Assembly: GCA_025738555.1 (NCBI GenBank)
Contig: JAOVFP010000002.1
Span: forward strand, 7,750,001 to 7,814,000
Source: Cyathus striatus
Taxonomy: Eukaryota > Basidiomycota > Agaricomycetes > Agaricales > Nidulariaceae
Length of the DNA: 64,000 bases
Direction of reading: 5' to 3'
The notes under the pieces: model-generated
Told to the model about the DNA's origin: nothing
Seen by the model: only the letters and a program-made list of their open reading frames with translations
Databases searched by the model: none
Made by a program: the position numbers and the translations under genes
Part shown: positions 35,481-48,533 of the stretch, one piece after another
How positions within the stretch are numbered: position 1 is the stretch's first letter
How the letters are laid out: each line of letters opens with the position of its first letter

Positions 35481-38400
35481 CTGGGGGGGAGAGCATAAAG
35501 TACTGTACTTTTCCATGGTTTCCAAGTGTTATTACCTCATGTGGTCAAATCTTTCCCATGTCCCTGTAACTTTGAGACAAATAAGTGTGTAACCAATTTG
35601 AGAACTTGGAAAATGCAGGATTTTTAGTAAGTTCAGTTGGAATAGAGTTATGCATAAATTCTCCACTGGGTCTCTTTCCAAACAAAGAAACATGTTGAAT
35701 TTTTTACTATGTATCATTTTTTCTGTGTTCTTGTTTCATGAGCTATGAAATGAGACATATATGTAAGCACATTTTAATAATACATACCTGTCATCCCAAG
35801 TTTTTCTGACTATTGTTAAATCATTTTGCAGCATCCTTTAAAGGGCCATGTGCCTGTTCATTTATCTTGGTGTTATATGTCAATGTCACTCCCTTTTCCT
35901 CAATGTCATCAAACAAGTGGGCAAAAAGGGCATGTATCTTTGGTATGTTCCATGTCCATTCATACTTTTCAAATGTTTGCTGCAGTTAATCATGAATTAA
36001 ATTATATAAATAGAATGAATTTGAGAGATAAATTACCATTAGCAATTTGCTGAATTGTTTGATTTCTTCTTGCCCCTCTGATATTGTATCCTCTGTATGC
36101 ATTCTTAAACAAGCATAATTATTAATAACCCCCAAGGAGCAGACACATTGAATAATAACTTGGTTTGATTGTGATATTTCAGGTGCTATACCATGTAAGA
36201 TGATCTATAATATAGATGTATCAGACATTGAGTAAAATATAAGAGAATAAACTTGCTCTCAGGAGGTCAGCATACTTGCTGCCATCTGCAAAGTCAATAC
36301 TAAACACATTAGAAAAAGACTGAAAATTACTCCATGGTGGTAATTTTGTGATACTTCAAGTAAATTTGTTACTAATGAATTGTGTATTCAAATTGTTGTC
36401 TTACCAATGCTCTATTCATGCCATTGCATTATGGTCATTGTCAAAGTATTGTTTAATGTACCACCACAAACATTTCCAAACACCAATCTTGAGTGCATGA
36501 AGCACATCATATGACATAGTGCTGTAAATATCTGTGTGTGGAAAATTCCAATAGCAATTCTAGCAATTAAGTATATATAACTCAATGTGATTACAGCAGA
36601 AATAATAATGAGCACCTTCATATAGATAAGACCAAGTGGCTTGTAGAGCTTTTCTTTTTCTTCTGCTTTTAATTTCAGTGGTCTATTCCACAGATTAATA
36701 TAGGCAGTGGAAGTTCAGGGCTTTCCACTTCCTATGGAAGTTAAAAAGTTTTCTGTTTGCTCTTCACAGGTAGGGCATCCTGCCTCTCCATTTACACCAC
36801 AGTTTAATGTGACAACAGTTCTGTGAAATAATCAGTGATAATCTGATTGAGGTTTAAAAGCAATCAAAGTTAAGTACTGCTCTTCATGGGCTGCTAACTT
36901 TTCGAGTTCTTGTCGAGTTTTTCGAGTTAAAGTCGAGTCTTACTTAAGTTATAGTCGAGTTCCACTTTTGAGCTCGCTTAAATTTTTCGAGTCAAAGTTA
37001 AGTTACCTCAAGTGGCCATTTTCTTATTTCGAGTGGACTCGAGTTCCCTTCTTTTTTATTTTGGTAAAAGTCGAGTTCCCTCGAGTGGACTTAAGTTCCT
37101 CACTTATTTTTTTTGGTGAAAGTCAAGTTCCCTCAAGTAAACTTAAGTTCCTCACTTATTTTACTTTTTGAGCCAAAGTCGAGTTCCATTTAAGTTTTTT
37201 GAGTGGACTTAAGTTCCTCACTAATTTTTTTTCTGAAAGTTGAGTTCTCTCGAGTTAAGTTTAGTTCCTCACTAATTTTATAGTGAGTATAAGTTGAGTT
37301 CCCAATCACTACTACTGCTACCACTGCTCTCTGTCCCGCACCTTGCCTAATTTCTTCTACATTTCCCACGCACTCTGCCCACCATTATTTACTTTTGTTT
37401 GCATGTAGTGTTGAACCATCACATCTATCATACACAAATATTTATCACTGCGACATCAACATGTGAACATCAATGCTCATCATGCTCAACAGTGAGCAAG
37501 TCTTTTCTGATTTTTTAGCTCAATTCTTGCTCTTTTTATTTCAATCTTTTTGCATAACTTAATATAAGTTATTATACATATAGTAGGCCACATTATACTA
37601 AGTATTAATGTAAATAAACTTATAAAAATGCGAGTTACATATGTATTTAGTCTTTATTATTAATATGTTCCATGCTTTGTACAACAGATTATGTGACTTG
37701 TTTAGAAAAGTGTATTAATTGTATGGAAAAATAAGACCGAAGGCGTGGGAAACTATGAGCATGAGGGCGGGAAATGATGAAATGCGTGGGAAATTGCGAG
37801 CGGGGGGGCAGGAAATACTGATTAGAGGAGAAGCGGAGGCGTGGGAAATCATGAGCGGGAGAGCGGGATAGAATGAGTAGAGGTCAGAATGATAGCGGAA
37901 GCGTGGGAAAATTTTGAGTATGAATGCAGACAGCAGTAAACAACGGAAATTATAAGCGGAGGCGTGGGAAATCATGAGCGAGAGGGCGGGGTGGAATGAC
38001 TAGAGGTTAGAATGATAGCGGAAGCGTGGGAAAATGTTGACTGAGAATGCGGACACCTGTAAACAGCGGAATAATGTTGAAAACTTTATAATTCAGACAT
38101 TGCTCAATAAATATCTTCTATAATGTATACAGTATACATTAATATATTGGAGGAAAACTTAACAAATTAATGAAAGGCGGAAGCGTGGGAAATTGTAAGT
38201 GCGATGGCGGACAACAGAAAAGAGCATAGGAAACATTGAACATGAAGGTATGTAAGCGCGAATGTTAAGCGGAGGTGTGGGAAATTATGAGCGGAGGTAC
38301 GGGTGACAATGAGCAGAGTGTGGGAAACATTGAGCGCGAAAGTATGTAGGTGCGATATGTTAAGCGGAAGCGTGGGAAATTACGAGCGGAGGTGCGCGCA

Positions 38401-40330
38401 ACAATGAGTATGCTGGGAAATGAGTAAACATTGAATTATAGGCGTGGGAAAGAATGGGCGGGGGGGCGGGAAATAACACAAACTACTGTATGTATTATTG
38501 TAGGGTACTCCATACAATACAATTGTAGAACTTGCTTATTTTTCAAGTAAAAGTTAAGTTCCCTAGCGTAAAGTTAAGTTTCTCGCTTATTTTTTTGAGC
38601 AAAAGTTAAGTTCCATTGAGTGGAGTCGAGTTTCTCGCTTATTTTTTTTGAGTGAAAGTTAAGTTTTATCGAGTGGAGTCGAGTTTCTCACTTATAATTT
38701 TATTCGAGTGTCAGTTGAGTGGAGTTAAGTTCCTCACTTATGCTAAATTCAAGTGTCAGTTAAGTTACCATCGAGTTACCTTCGAGTGATAAATGCCACT
38801 CGACTCCACTTGAATTTGAGTCGAGTTCCATTCGAGTTCCACTTAAGTTCCAGTCGAGTGTCTAACTTAAGTTCCTCAAGTTCCATACCAAAAAACCCAT
38901 ACTTTATGATTGTACTCATTGTTGTCACGATCCCTTAGCTCGTTGTTTCCCATGCCCACCCATGCCGCCGTGGATGTGTAAAAATAGCGCCATCATATCA
39001 TCCATCAAATCCCCGATCATTCCACTTGCTTCTGATGCATTGATGGTGATCGTGTTGCACTTCTTCCATCATCATGCTCAACAGTGAGCACGTATTTTGT
39101 GCATTCTTCTCTCACTTTTTGAATTCTTCCTGTGATTTTTTTTTACAATGTGAAGTTAATTATTTTGTATGTAATATAACATCTTAGTTGTATAAACATC
39201 ATGTACTGTGCTTATAAAAATTATTATATGAATAATAATAATTGCAGCTCCTCATACTATTTCATAAGTAATTTAGCTGTACTGTCAAAGCATTTAATAT
39301 ACATTCATATTCACAAAAAAATTGAGAGGAATCACCCAAGAATTCGACCAGAAATGAAAATAATGGGTGCTCACTGTTTATGACGATGACGAGGCACATG
39401 AATGCGATCAAACACGCCGCGGAAACAATGCGCGGCACTCATTGATTAATTTGATAGAGGTACAGGCATCAGATCAAATTAATGATCGACATTCAGGGGC
39501 GTGGGAAACAATGAGCGCGGAAGCGCAATAGTGAGTGATCATTAATCTAGCAATCCATAGTAGTGTTAGAATGTCTGTGATATACCATACAATTTACATT
39601 TTTCAAGTTACAGGTAAGTTCCTAAGTTAAGTTCCAGTCGAGTTCCAGTCGAGTTCCATTCGAGTTACCGGTAACTCGAAAAGTTGACGGCCCGCTCTTC
39701 ATAATCAAGTGAGTGAATCAATATGGAAGGAAATAATTGTTGCTCAATTTCATCACTACATTCAAACCATTCCTCTGTAGTAGCTGGTGGAACAAGTGAT
39801 TCAAGAATGTGAAACATAGCATCATGCCAAACAGAACAATAATGATTTGCCTATGAGTGCTTTTCAAATTTCCCAATATCATCAGCAACCTTTAAGTAGA
39901 AGTTTAGCATACTTCATTTTACAATAAAAAATGACATAGATACAATTGGAAGCCAACCAACTATGTGACCACTTGCAAATCCATTTGAATTATGAATACT
40001 AGAGGGTAGATTGAGGATTTGAGTGATGACTGGATAGCTTCTTCATCCTCCAAAGTCTGAGACTTTGCCTTTATCACTCCAAAGTAGTAGATATACTGGA
40101 ACACCAGTGTCTGGTAGCTCACTCTAATCATAAATGGTATATTGATAATTAATATATATAAGCCATAGAAATTAGAGATAAACTTACCTGTAGCCTCCAA
40201 AATTTGTCTGTGGTCCATGGCTCATTCCAGAATCAACTCTTTTTATCTCCAATTATATAATACCTTCTCTCTGCATACCATGTTAAATTTTCAGATATGG
40301 AAGGGTCTGCAATAACTTCTTCAGTACTTA
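35480..40330 (-). pseudogene. Plavaka-type transposase, split by a 2.8 kb insertion
   Basis: Coding segments lie at about 39703-40330 and 35480-36878. Read in order: WYAERRYYIIGDKK then FWNEPWTTDKFWRLQ, intron, VPVYLLLWSDKGKVSDFGG, GHIVGWLPI, WHDAMFHILESLVPP, LDYEEQYLTLIAFK, CPTCEEQTENFL, YDVLHALKIGVWKCLWWYI, LPPWSNFQSF...FADGSKY, and finally EWTWNIPKIHALFAHLFDDI with KINEQAHGPLKDAAK. The DEPWT, S-DKTK and YNTK-NE-HGPLK-like blocks are hallmarks of Agaricomycete Plavaka transposases. TGA replaces the expected arginine at several points (after DKKS, FGG, KDAAK). The N-terminus is missing. The insertion lies exactly inside LDYEEQ. Confidence 0.8.
36888..39693. mobile_element. Non-autonomous element, 9-bp TSD (Mutator-like?)
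   Basis: 2806 bp flanked by perfect 9-bp duplications GCTCTTCAT (36879-36887 and 39694-39702). Inverted ends: GGGCTGCTAACTTTTCGAGTT and GGGCCGTCAACTTTTCGAGTT. Subterminal zones are dense in AAGTCGAGTTCC/TCGAGTTCC words. The middle (37735-38470) repeats GAAGCGTGGGAAATTATGAGCG. No transposase ORF. Nine-base duplications are typical of Mutator-like elements; that superfamily call is inference. Removing it restores the Plavaka frame. Confidence 0.85.
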
Positions 40331-40339
40331 TCCCTCCCC

Positions 40340-40700
40340 CACCCTTTCACCTAAACTTCACATGAAATACACGTGAAGACACATGAAGTCCACATGAACT
40401 TCATCTTCATCTAGGATGTTCCAAAATCACAAAAATTTGGTGAAATTCAAGTGAAATTTAGGTGAAAACTAGGTGAAATTTAAATATGAAATTCTTGTGA
40501 AATTCACATGAAATACAAGTCATGTACAGTGCAATAGTTACATGAAATACAGGTCAAATTCATATGCATGTACAGTGCAATAGTTACATGAAATTCATAT
40601 GCATGTACAGTACAATGGTTACATGATATTCACATGAAATCCATGTGAAATATACATGAAATATATATTATTTCCTACAAAAAAAATGTATTTTAAAGAT
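40340..40700. repeat. ACATGAAATTCA tandem repeats
   Basis: Degenerate direct repeats of CACATGAAATTCATGTGAAAT (about 12-30 bp spacing), between the truncated 5' end of the Plavaka pseudogene and the 3' end of KDZ gene B. No gene. Confidence 0.55.
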
Positions 40701-43700
40701 TTAGAACTTAGAATTACATATGAAAGTTAGAGAATATTGTAAATTTATCTATTATATGTCCACATCCATATCCTCAGGTAGATCATCACTGTGCCTTGTC
40801 TTTATTGCTCTTTGCTGTTGTCTATCCAAAACATGTTGTGTGTGATAAACCAACATTGCATGTAGAAACCAATTAAAGTTTGATACTGTCATTCATTTGA
40901 GAATAGACTCAAACCCACCCAGCCAAAAATTGAGTTGCTCACATGCCTGATAATGAATTAATAGTTATTAAGATTTTAATACTTATATCTTACCTGTGTA
41001 TTAAAAGCTCTCTTGTAATATGGTTGACCATTCCAATCATGTTCAATTATTACAAGATTAGGAGTAGAACCATCACTTGGTGCAGGATTGCAAAATGTAT
41101 GACAAAGGTTATCATTTGCCTTATGATTTGTATAGTGATATCCATCAGCAACAAATCAACTATTCAGTAGCCAAGGTCAATAAAGAATATTTTTCAGAAC
41201 TGAACGTAGAACCAGACAGGCTTTGTCAATACATATATATACTGGATGTGAGCCAGGTGTTGGGTAAATCATATTTAATAACTTCATGATATTAGCTGTT
41301 GACTCAGATTTTATAAACTTTTTCCAAGCAATAATAACTCCACATGGAGCACACACAGTTTCAACACAATAATAGTGATTTGGGGAAAAATAAGACTTGC
41401 AGGTGTCAGAATTATCATCATTCTGTTCTTCATCATGTGGCTGCTGTGGTCGATTAACATTAGGTAGCCATGCCAGATTTTCATTTCTGCATTGTGGTGC
41501 TCTTTTTAGTCCAGAAAGACTTGCTGAACTGTAATTTGACTTATGCTTATTCCACATTTCTTTATGAGCCTCACATGCTTCTGTACCTGCAACTTTTTGT
41601 GCATTACAACTCTTAACATGACATTTGGGTCCATATTGTATGTTATGATGTCTGCAGAATACACCACCACAATAATTGTTAACTTCAGCATGACAACCCT
41701 CCATTGCACAGTGCTAAATTATTGTTAAGTCTAAGTTTATAATAAATAAATAAATACACATACAGTTGGGCCTATTACAACACTATCTACTACAACCATC
41801 TTCACAGGAGCAAAATTTTCTGTTATAATATTACTTCTGTAGTTAGTCATATTATCAGCTGTAGACTTGTACTTTTGAGTACATTCTAAGCAGCTGTGCT
41901 CTGATGGAGGTTTAACAATTCCATTTGCCCCAAGATGCTCAAATGCATAATGTGTAATTTCATTGATTGGTAGATGATCATCAACAGTAAGTTGTCTACC
42001 AGTAATTAAGCTTACAGTCCAAATAGACTCATCTATAAAGGCATGCCAAATTTGCTTGCGACTAATTTCAATATTATTTCCAAAGCTATTACTCCAATAT
42101 TCAGCATATGCTGCAACTGATGCATGAAAACTGTATATACCATGCATTATTGCTTTAGAGAATACTCAATCCACCCAAAGATGAGTACCTATTTTAAAAT
42201 AACGTGCTTTATTTAAATATTCTTTTTGTGGTCTCTGACCAGTAATAGATATATGTTTATGATCAGCATAGTATATTGATTTACACTTAGAGCAAGATCC
42301 TGTTAGTATATATGATTCATGATACATTTTTGTACCCTCAATTAATGTAACTTTTGGTATATCTTGATATTTTGAATTTTGTGTTAATGCAGATCCATCA
42401 CATGATGCACCATTGCAATGCATAAATAATGGACATATCATTCATACTGGAGTTAATTTAGTTTCTGAAACAGGTCCTAGCTCTCCAATATAGTGCTCTG
42501 TCTCATTATATGGATGCAATTTAAGAAATTTGGAAAATGCATCCAGTTTTGCAGAAATATTATAGTTAATGTCATTATTATCATAGTGATCTGGAATTAT
42601 ATTTTCTTGAAATAAATATTTAGTTTTACTACCAAGAGAAGATGTAACAGCCATTGACAGTACATTAATCCAAGCAGTTAGTGTTGTTGTTCTTCTGTTC
42701 TTCTGTCATTTTCTTCATGATACTGTTGTCTTGCATGTAAATTTAACAGCTCAACATTACTTGTTAGAGAAAACAGCAAAAATATAATTGTTGATAGGCT
42801 AATCTTTGATCCAAAGTTTGCTTCAATAAATTGACTAAATTTGCTAAACTTTAACATAGGAAACTTTTGTTCAGTTCCTATAGCATAGGCCATTGGCAAG
42901 AAATACAATGCAACTAAATATGAGTGCCTGAGTGATAGAGAAATGCATACTTGAAGTAACCAAATAACAACATTAAAGAAACTAAAATTACATGATACAA
43001 ACTTTAACACCACATGATGTACAACTACTTACTTGTTCTTAATTCCAGCTCCTTTCTTTGATTTCCCCTTGTCCTTCCCTTTGGCTGATTTCTGCTTTGA
43101 ATCACTGGCCTTCTCTTTACCAGCTGCTTTATCTTTATTAGCCTTGTCTCTGGCATCCATCCAGTCCTCTAAATTGACTCTTGTAAATCCAGAAGACTTC
43201 TCCAAGCCCCAAAGCTCACATGTATTGTTTATATCAGGATTATTATCATTTAGCCATTCTGCCATGTCTGGATAGTTGGAAAGTCTTGTCAGAACAACAT
43301 CCCAGCTGTGCCATGCAGTAGTTCCAATCCCAAAAAGTTTATAAATGTCAGAGGATAATGGTTTAGCAAACCCATCAGGCAAGGGTTTAGAATTTATGTC
43401 CACTAAGTGTTTAACCCTATTAACCTCACTGTAGACTTTCCATGCCTTCTGAATTGACCATTTTCCAGTAAGTCCAAGGAGTAACTGGTCTACCTCATAA
43501 ATGGATACAATAGTCCTCTCTCTTGGAGATAACTTATTGCCAATCTGGGTGTTCTCAACTGAATAGCTAGACTTATTATCCTCACTCTTAGAATGAGCCA
43601 AAGTTTCATTTGTGCTAACAGCACTTGGAGCCTCACTGTAGCCAATATGTTTAATAATAGGGTCAGTCTGACACAAGAATTAGTATTTAATATATATATA

Positions 43701-44634
43701 TAATTGAAATTCTTACTGCAGCAAGAAAAATAGCTAAGTCTTGATTTTGTAGGTGCCACTCAATAGTAACTGCATCTCATATGCTACTGTAGTGCCCTTG
43801 CATAATCCAGATATTTTGACTGGTATCAAATACTCTAATCTGATGGTCTTGTTCTACAATTCATAATAATATTACCTTTAATATTAGGAATCATTTGAGC
43901 AATTTCTTCAAGTACAGATTTCAGATGATTGTTCACAATAACAGGAATGGCTGTTGGAGGAGTTTCAATATTCAACAAGGTTGGGTTAACATTTGGAGAA
44001 TCATTAGAAATGATAATATATACTAGTCCTTCCTCCTGAATATCCATAAGAGAGTTCTCATCATCAATGTAATCAGCAAAGTTCAAGATATTTCCTTATG
44101 CCTTTCCTCTAATTGTACCACCATGAGTTTTAGATGCTCCTTTCAATTCTGTCTTATTTGGTTCAGGGGACAGAGGAGAATTGGTTGCTGGGGGGCTATG
44201 CATATCATAGTCTTCTTTAGCACTCCCCTCCTCCAAAATTTGTTCATCTTTCTCATTATTCACTTCCATATTCTTTTCCTTTTCCTCAATATCAATCACT
44301 TCATTATCAGAACTCTCACTATCAGTTTCTTCATTATTTTCCTTTATTTTCAAATCACCTCTCTCTCCTTCTTCAGCATCATTATTATTCTCATTCTCAC
44401 TTTCATTGTCTCCAGTACCATTGTTTTCAGTACCTTCAGACTCACTATCTGAGGGAGTGACAGCTAGAATAACTTTTCTCTTAATTCTTCCTCCACTACC
44501 TATAGCTGATACCCCAGGAGTATTCATAGTGTTAATTTCATTTACAATCTCAATAGTTGTGGCTTCAGCAGGAGTTCCAATAGTCTCAGTGAAAGTCTCA
44601 ATAGCACCAGTAGTCAAAGTCTCAATAGTACCAG

Positions 44635-44909
44635 TGTAGAGCAGGCGATTCGCCTGCACTACAAAATTCGGTATTCTTCAAGTTTTGGTATCGAGATTAC
44701 GTAATGTTTGAACCCTTTAATATCCGCTTAGCAATTAAGTAATATTCTTTTTCCTGCTTACTATAAATTTGTCGTATCTACCGCTTGGCAATCCAGTGAA
44801 CATTACCCCCCATTACTCGACATCTTAGAATGCCGCAGGAAGAACGGACGTTCGACCGACTCGCATTACATTTCTTTGTTAAGGTGTCAAGCACACCTTT
44901 TCCCTTACA
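44635..44909 (+). repeat. 5' LTR of the gag-protease element
   Basis: 275 bp, starts TGTAGAGCAGGCGATTCGCC, ends TTTTCCCTTACA. GTGGAGCCCACCGCGAGG just inside may be the primer-binding region; tRNA not identified. Confidence 0.95.
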
Positions 44910-45365
44910 AAGTGGAGCCCACCGCGAGGGGCTTCTAAGGTGTCTTGTTTTGTTGGCTGCTCACTCGTACATTTGTAGGTTTACTTCGAGGCTCATCTTC
45001 TGGATATCTTTTGCACGCACCCATAGTTGCTATCACCACGAGGCCATCACCGTGGAGTCAGAATCTCGAACTCATTCCTGTAGCTTCGAGGACGAAGCTT
45101 GTCTGCTGCGTTCTATTCACTGTCCCATCCTCGTCACTCCCTCCAGTACATCGAACCTTCGTTCTCATATGGTACGAATGCAACATTTGCAACAGGGTTG
45201 TGTTTCGCATTAGAAGTTTCTGCCACTTCGCTGTGCCAAATCACTCATTACTGATGTCTCACATTCGTTTAATCATCCACCCTTCCCACTCTCTTTCACA
45301 TTCACCGCGTCAATTTTCTTTTCGGAACGCAACCGACTTCGTCAATACGTCATCCGGCTCGCAAG

Positions 45366-47393
45366 ATGTCACTTTCCAACATACTGCCAACTCGTGTTCA
45401 TATGCCAGGACATCATCATCACTCTGCACCTCTGTACAACGAGGATCCGCGTACACTTCAACAATTTTTATCAGACGTTCAGGCTACATGTTTAAACTCA
45501 GGACTTCATCTCGACATGGATTTTATTAAGTGGGCTGTTTACTATGCTCCCATTGGCGATGCTGAGCTCTGGGATGAGCTAAATTCTCGTAAAGGCACAT
45601 CTTGGAAGGATTTTAGAGCCGAGCTACTTAAACTCTACCCAGGATCTGGATCCGAGACAGAACGACTGTACTCCGAAGCACAATTAGAGGATTTTATCGA
45701 CAAACACACTCTCGTACCAATGGATAATCGCCTATGTTTGGGAGAATATCACTGCGAATTCTTGAGGATGTCCAATTACCTGAAGAAACATGGTCGCATT
45801 TCGGAATGTGAAGCCGAGAAAATATTTATGCGTGGCTTTGACATTTCGTTTCGTAGACGCCTTCAGGGATATCTTCAATTAACCGATCCGAAGCACCATC
45901 CACACGACCCCTTCCCCATTAATACTGTGGTTGAAGCTGCTACATTTCTTTTGTCATCACCAGCCTTTTCTTTTCCATTTGATGCATTTTATATTCAACC
46001 CATTGTCCCTTCTTCCCCAGCACCCATCGTATCGAAGAATCCTGATCCCAAAGTGCTCGAGAACTTTCCCCCTACCCTCTCGCAAATGATCAAGACCACT
46101 GTTAAGGATCGGTTAGCCGCTAACTTCACTCGGGTACAGGTACATAACGTATTAGCAACTTCACGGCATCCTAGTACTTCACTGTCTAGTCCCCCTGCGC
46201 TCCCTGTCCATCCTCAACATGGAATATGCGATTTCTGTTCTGGTACGACACATATAGTTCAAAATTGTGGTATGCTATTTGATTATATACAGCGAAATCT
46301 CTGCGTACGTGACTCAAATAATCGAGTTTTTCTTCCTAATGGTCAACCGGTTACCCGCTACCTCCTTGGCAACAATTTGCATGAGCGCGTTGACAGTTGG
46401 CACAAGATGTGTGCACCACCTACCTATCGTTTGGCTCCAGCTCCAGCAACTTCGTTGAATATGTGTGGTACTGCATCCTCTCGACAAGTTTATAGTCAGC
46501 TTGATCCCGTTACTTCTGTGATGCTTATCGATTCGGCTCCTCCCATTTCAGTCCCCCCTCCCATTCTTATTTCCTCGCCTGAAGTCGAAAATGGAGCTAT
46601 CGAAAGCGACGATTTCGCACGTCCAAAGAATTCTCGCGACATACTCGATGAAGACTTGGGCTTGATCAAAGCCGAAGATGCTGTTTTATCTTGCGCACCG
46701 CAAACTCGTTCTCAAATCGAATTGGTACCTTCCCCACCACTGCCTGACCCTGAATGCGACGTCAACTCCCCTGCAGTTCTCACTCAAAACGAACTCCTCG
46801 CACTACCGCTCGACACCCAGCATCAATATAACAGCTTCACTACCACCAAACAGGCCATTAATGCTTCAAATATCAATGCCATTGTTGGTACAGCCACCTT
46901 TCCACCAGATAAGCAAGTGCCAGCTTTTCGTCATGCTCTGCCTACTCGCGAAGGTGCTATCATCGCGCCGTCTACTGAACCGCTCTGCCATCTCGACGTC
47001 ACACTGAACAATAGGATCCGCTGCGAAGGACTTCTGGACAACGGCTCGGAAATTGTGGCTATTTGACGCGATCTTTGGCAAAAACTCAACATCCCTATCG
47101 ATTCGACGCAGCATGTAACGCTGGAAGCTGCCAATGGTTCGAGAAGTGCAAGCGTCGGTCTTCTCAGCAATCTTAAGGCTTCAATTGGGCCTATTACATT
47201 GTACCTACAAGCTCAAGTTCTCGACGACACGCCTTACGACTTACTTTTAGGCCGCCCCTTCTTTCGTCTCGCTCAGGCCAGGATCCAGGACTTCCTCAAT
47301 GGTGACCAGCGTGTTATATTAACCGATCCGAATACCCATGTTTCCTTCACCGTCCTGACTCATGTTCATCTGCTTCCAAATTCGGATTTTTAG
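45366..47393 (+). CDS. Gag-protease polyprotein (one in-frame TGA)
   Basis: A single frame of 675 codons with one interruption, TGA at 47064. Residues 1-220 are a gag region (WAVYYAPIGDAELWDEL, SWKDFRAELLKLYPG, EYHCEFLRMSNYL, IFMRGFDISFRRRLQ). A CCHC knuckle CDFCSGTTHIVQNC lies near residue 283. A proline/serine-rich linker leads to an aspartyl protease: CEGLLDNGSEIVAI with DNG in place of DTG/DSG, then DTPYDLLLGRPFF, the flap/second-strand motif. The TGA directly follows IVAI, where relatives have an arginine before RDLW, so a single CGA change would explain it. The product would be a capsid-forming polyprotein. The reading frame is otherwise clean, unlike all neighbours. Confidence 0.85.
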
Positions 47394-47575
47394 GTATCGA
47401 TGAATCAGCGCACACTCGACAAGATACACCGATTTTATTCTCTTCAGTACGCTCAGGTTTTATTTCAATCTCGTCTCCATCTCCGAGCCCTCCATCTACC
47501 TCACAATGCCACCCTTGTGCCGAGCCTCCTGCTTCTCCCAAAGTTTCTCTTTTAGGTCGTATATCGTCGTCATCA

Positions 47576-48245
47576 GTGCTTTCCGAAGTCTCGAACAAAT
47601 ATGAAGTACAGTCTATCCACCTTATACAAGAAGTCGCAAGTTACAGCTACCAGAAAGATGATTCTCAAGTCCTACATAGCCTACCCAGCAAACCTTCAAA
47701 CAATTTTGAAGATTTGCCTATTTCCCCTACTACGCATCCACCTTCGTCGTTTATTCCCTTCGTTTCGCATCTCTGCATTCTCCCTTCCACGCTGTCATAC
47801 GGTGTCAATGTCAAACCTTACGGGTACCTCAAAGCTATTAATATCTTTTCCCCCACTCTTTCTCTTTGTCACTCTCTCCCATGCTTCTCGAGGACTTCGT
47901 TTACAAGGCAAGATCCCTGCTCTCTATCGACTTCTACATTCTATAGCAAGGATATACTCTCTCTCCCTTCTCGGTCCTTATCTCAGGCAGTGTTGCATAA
48001 TCTGTCTTTTACAACACTCAGGTCTCTTGCACCATCCTGGTTCCTATCCTCGCATACAGGACCGCCGTTTTGCATCTGTATTACCCCTTCCCTCCCTCCC
48101 CCTTTACTCTCGTCGAATTTCGGACTCCTCCCACTTCTGGACATTTTCCCTGGCTTCGCAACTCGCGTTCTATTGCTTATACCCTCACTCACTCGTCGGT
48201 TTTCTATTACCCCATTATTGGATTGACTGGGAAGTCAATTTTTGA
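47576..48245 (+). CDS. Two overlapping ~215-aa ORFs, function unknown
   Basis: Frames 47576-48226 and 47601-48245 are both open for over 210 codons in the 3' part of the gag-protease element. The segment is pyrimidine-rich, so stop codons are depleted and both products are Ser/Leu/Pro-rich with hydrophobic stretches. The first is in the same frame as gag-protease, after its stop. Neither shows RT, integrase or any family motif I recognise. Most likely non-coding remnant of a deleted pol, with openness caused by composition. Confidence 0.3.
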
Positions 48246-48258
48246 AGTTCCCGTCGGA

Positions 48259-48533
48259 TGTAGAGCAGGCGATTCGCCTGCACTACAAAATTCGGTATTC
48301 TTCAAGTTTTGGTATCGAGATTACGTAACGTTTGAACCCTTTAATATCTGCTTAGCAATTAAGTAATATTCTTTTTCCTGCTTACTATAAATTTGTCGTA
48401 TCTACCGCTTGGCAATCCAGTGAACATTACCCCCCATTACTCGACATCTTAGAACGCCGCAGGAAGAACGGACGTTCGACCGACTCGCATTACATTTCTT
48501 TGTTAAGGTGTCAAGCACACCTTTTCCCTTACA
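48259..48533 (+). repeat. 3' LTR of the gag-protease element
   Basis: 275 bp, three transitions from the 5' LTR; followed by CCAG. Confidence 0.95.

Larger units (their letters stand above)
44635..48533 (+). mobile_element. Young gag-protease LTR element lacking reverse transcriptase
   Basis: 3899 bp with 275-bp LTRs at 44635-44909 and 48259-48533 (TGTAGAGCAGG...CCCTTACA). The target duplication is CCAG (44631-44634 and 48534-48537; ACCAG if the final A is shared). The LTRs differ at three positions only, all C/T within CpG/TpG. It contains gag-protease (45366-47393) and then 865 bp with no RT, RNase H or integrase motifs. It is CpG-rich compared with everything around it. A gypsy-derived element that must rely on enzymes from a partner. 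Confidence 0.9.
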
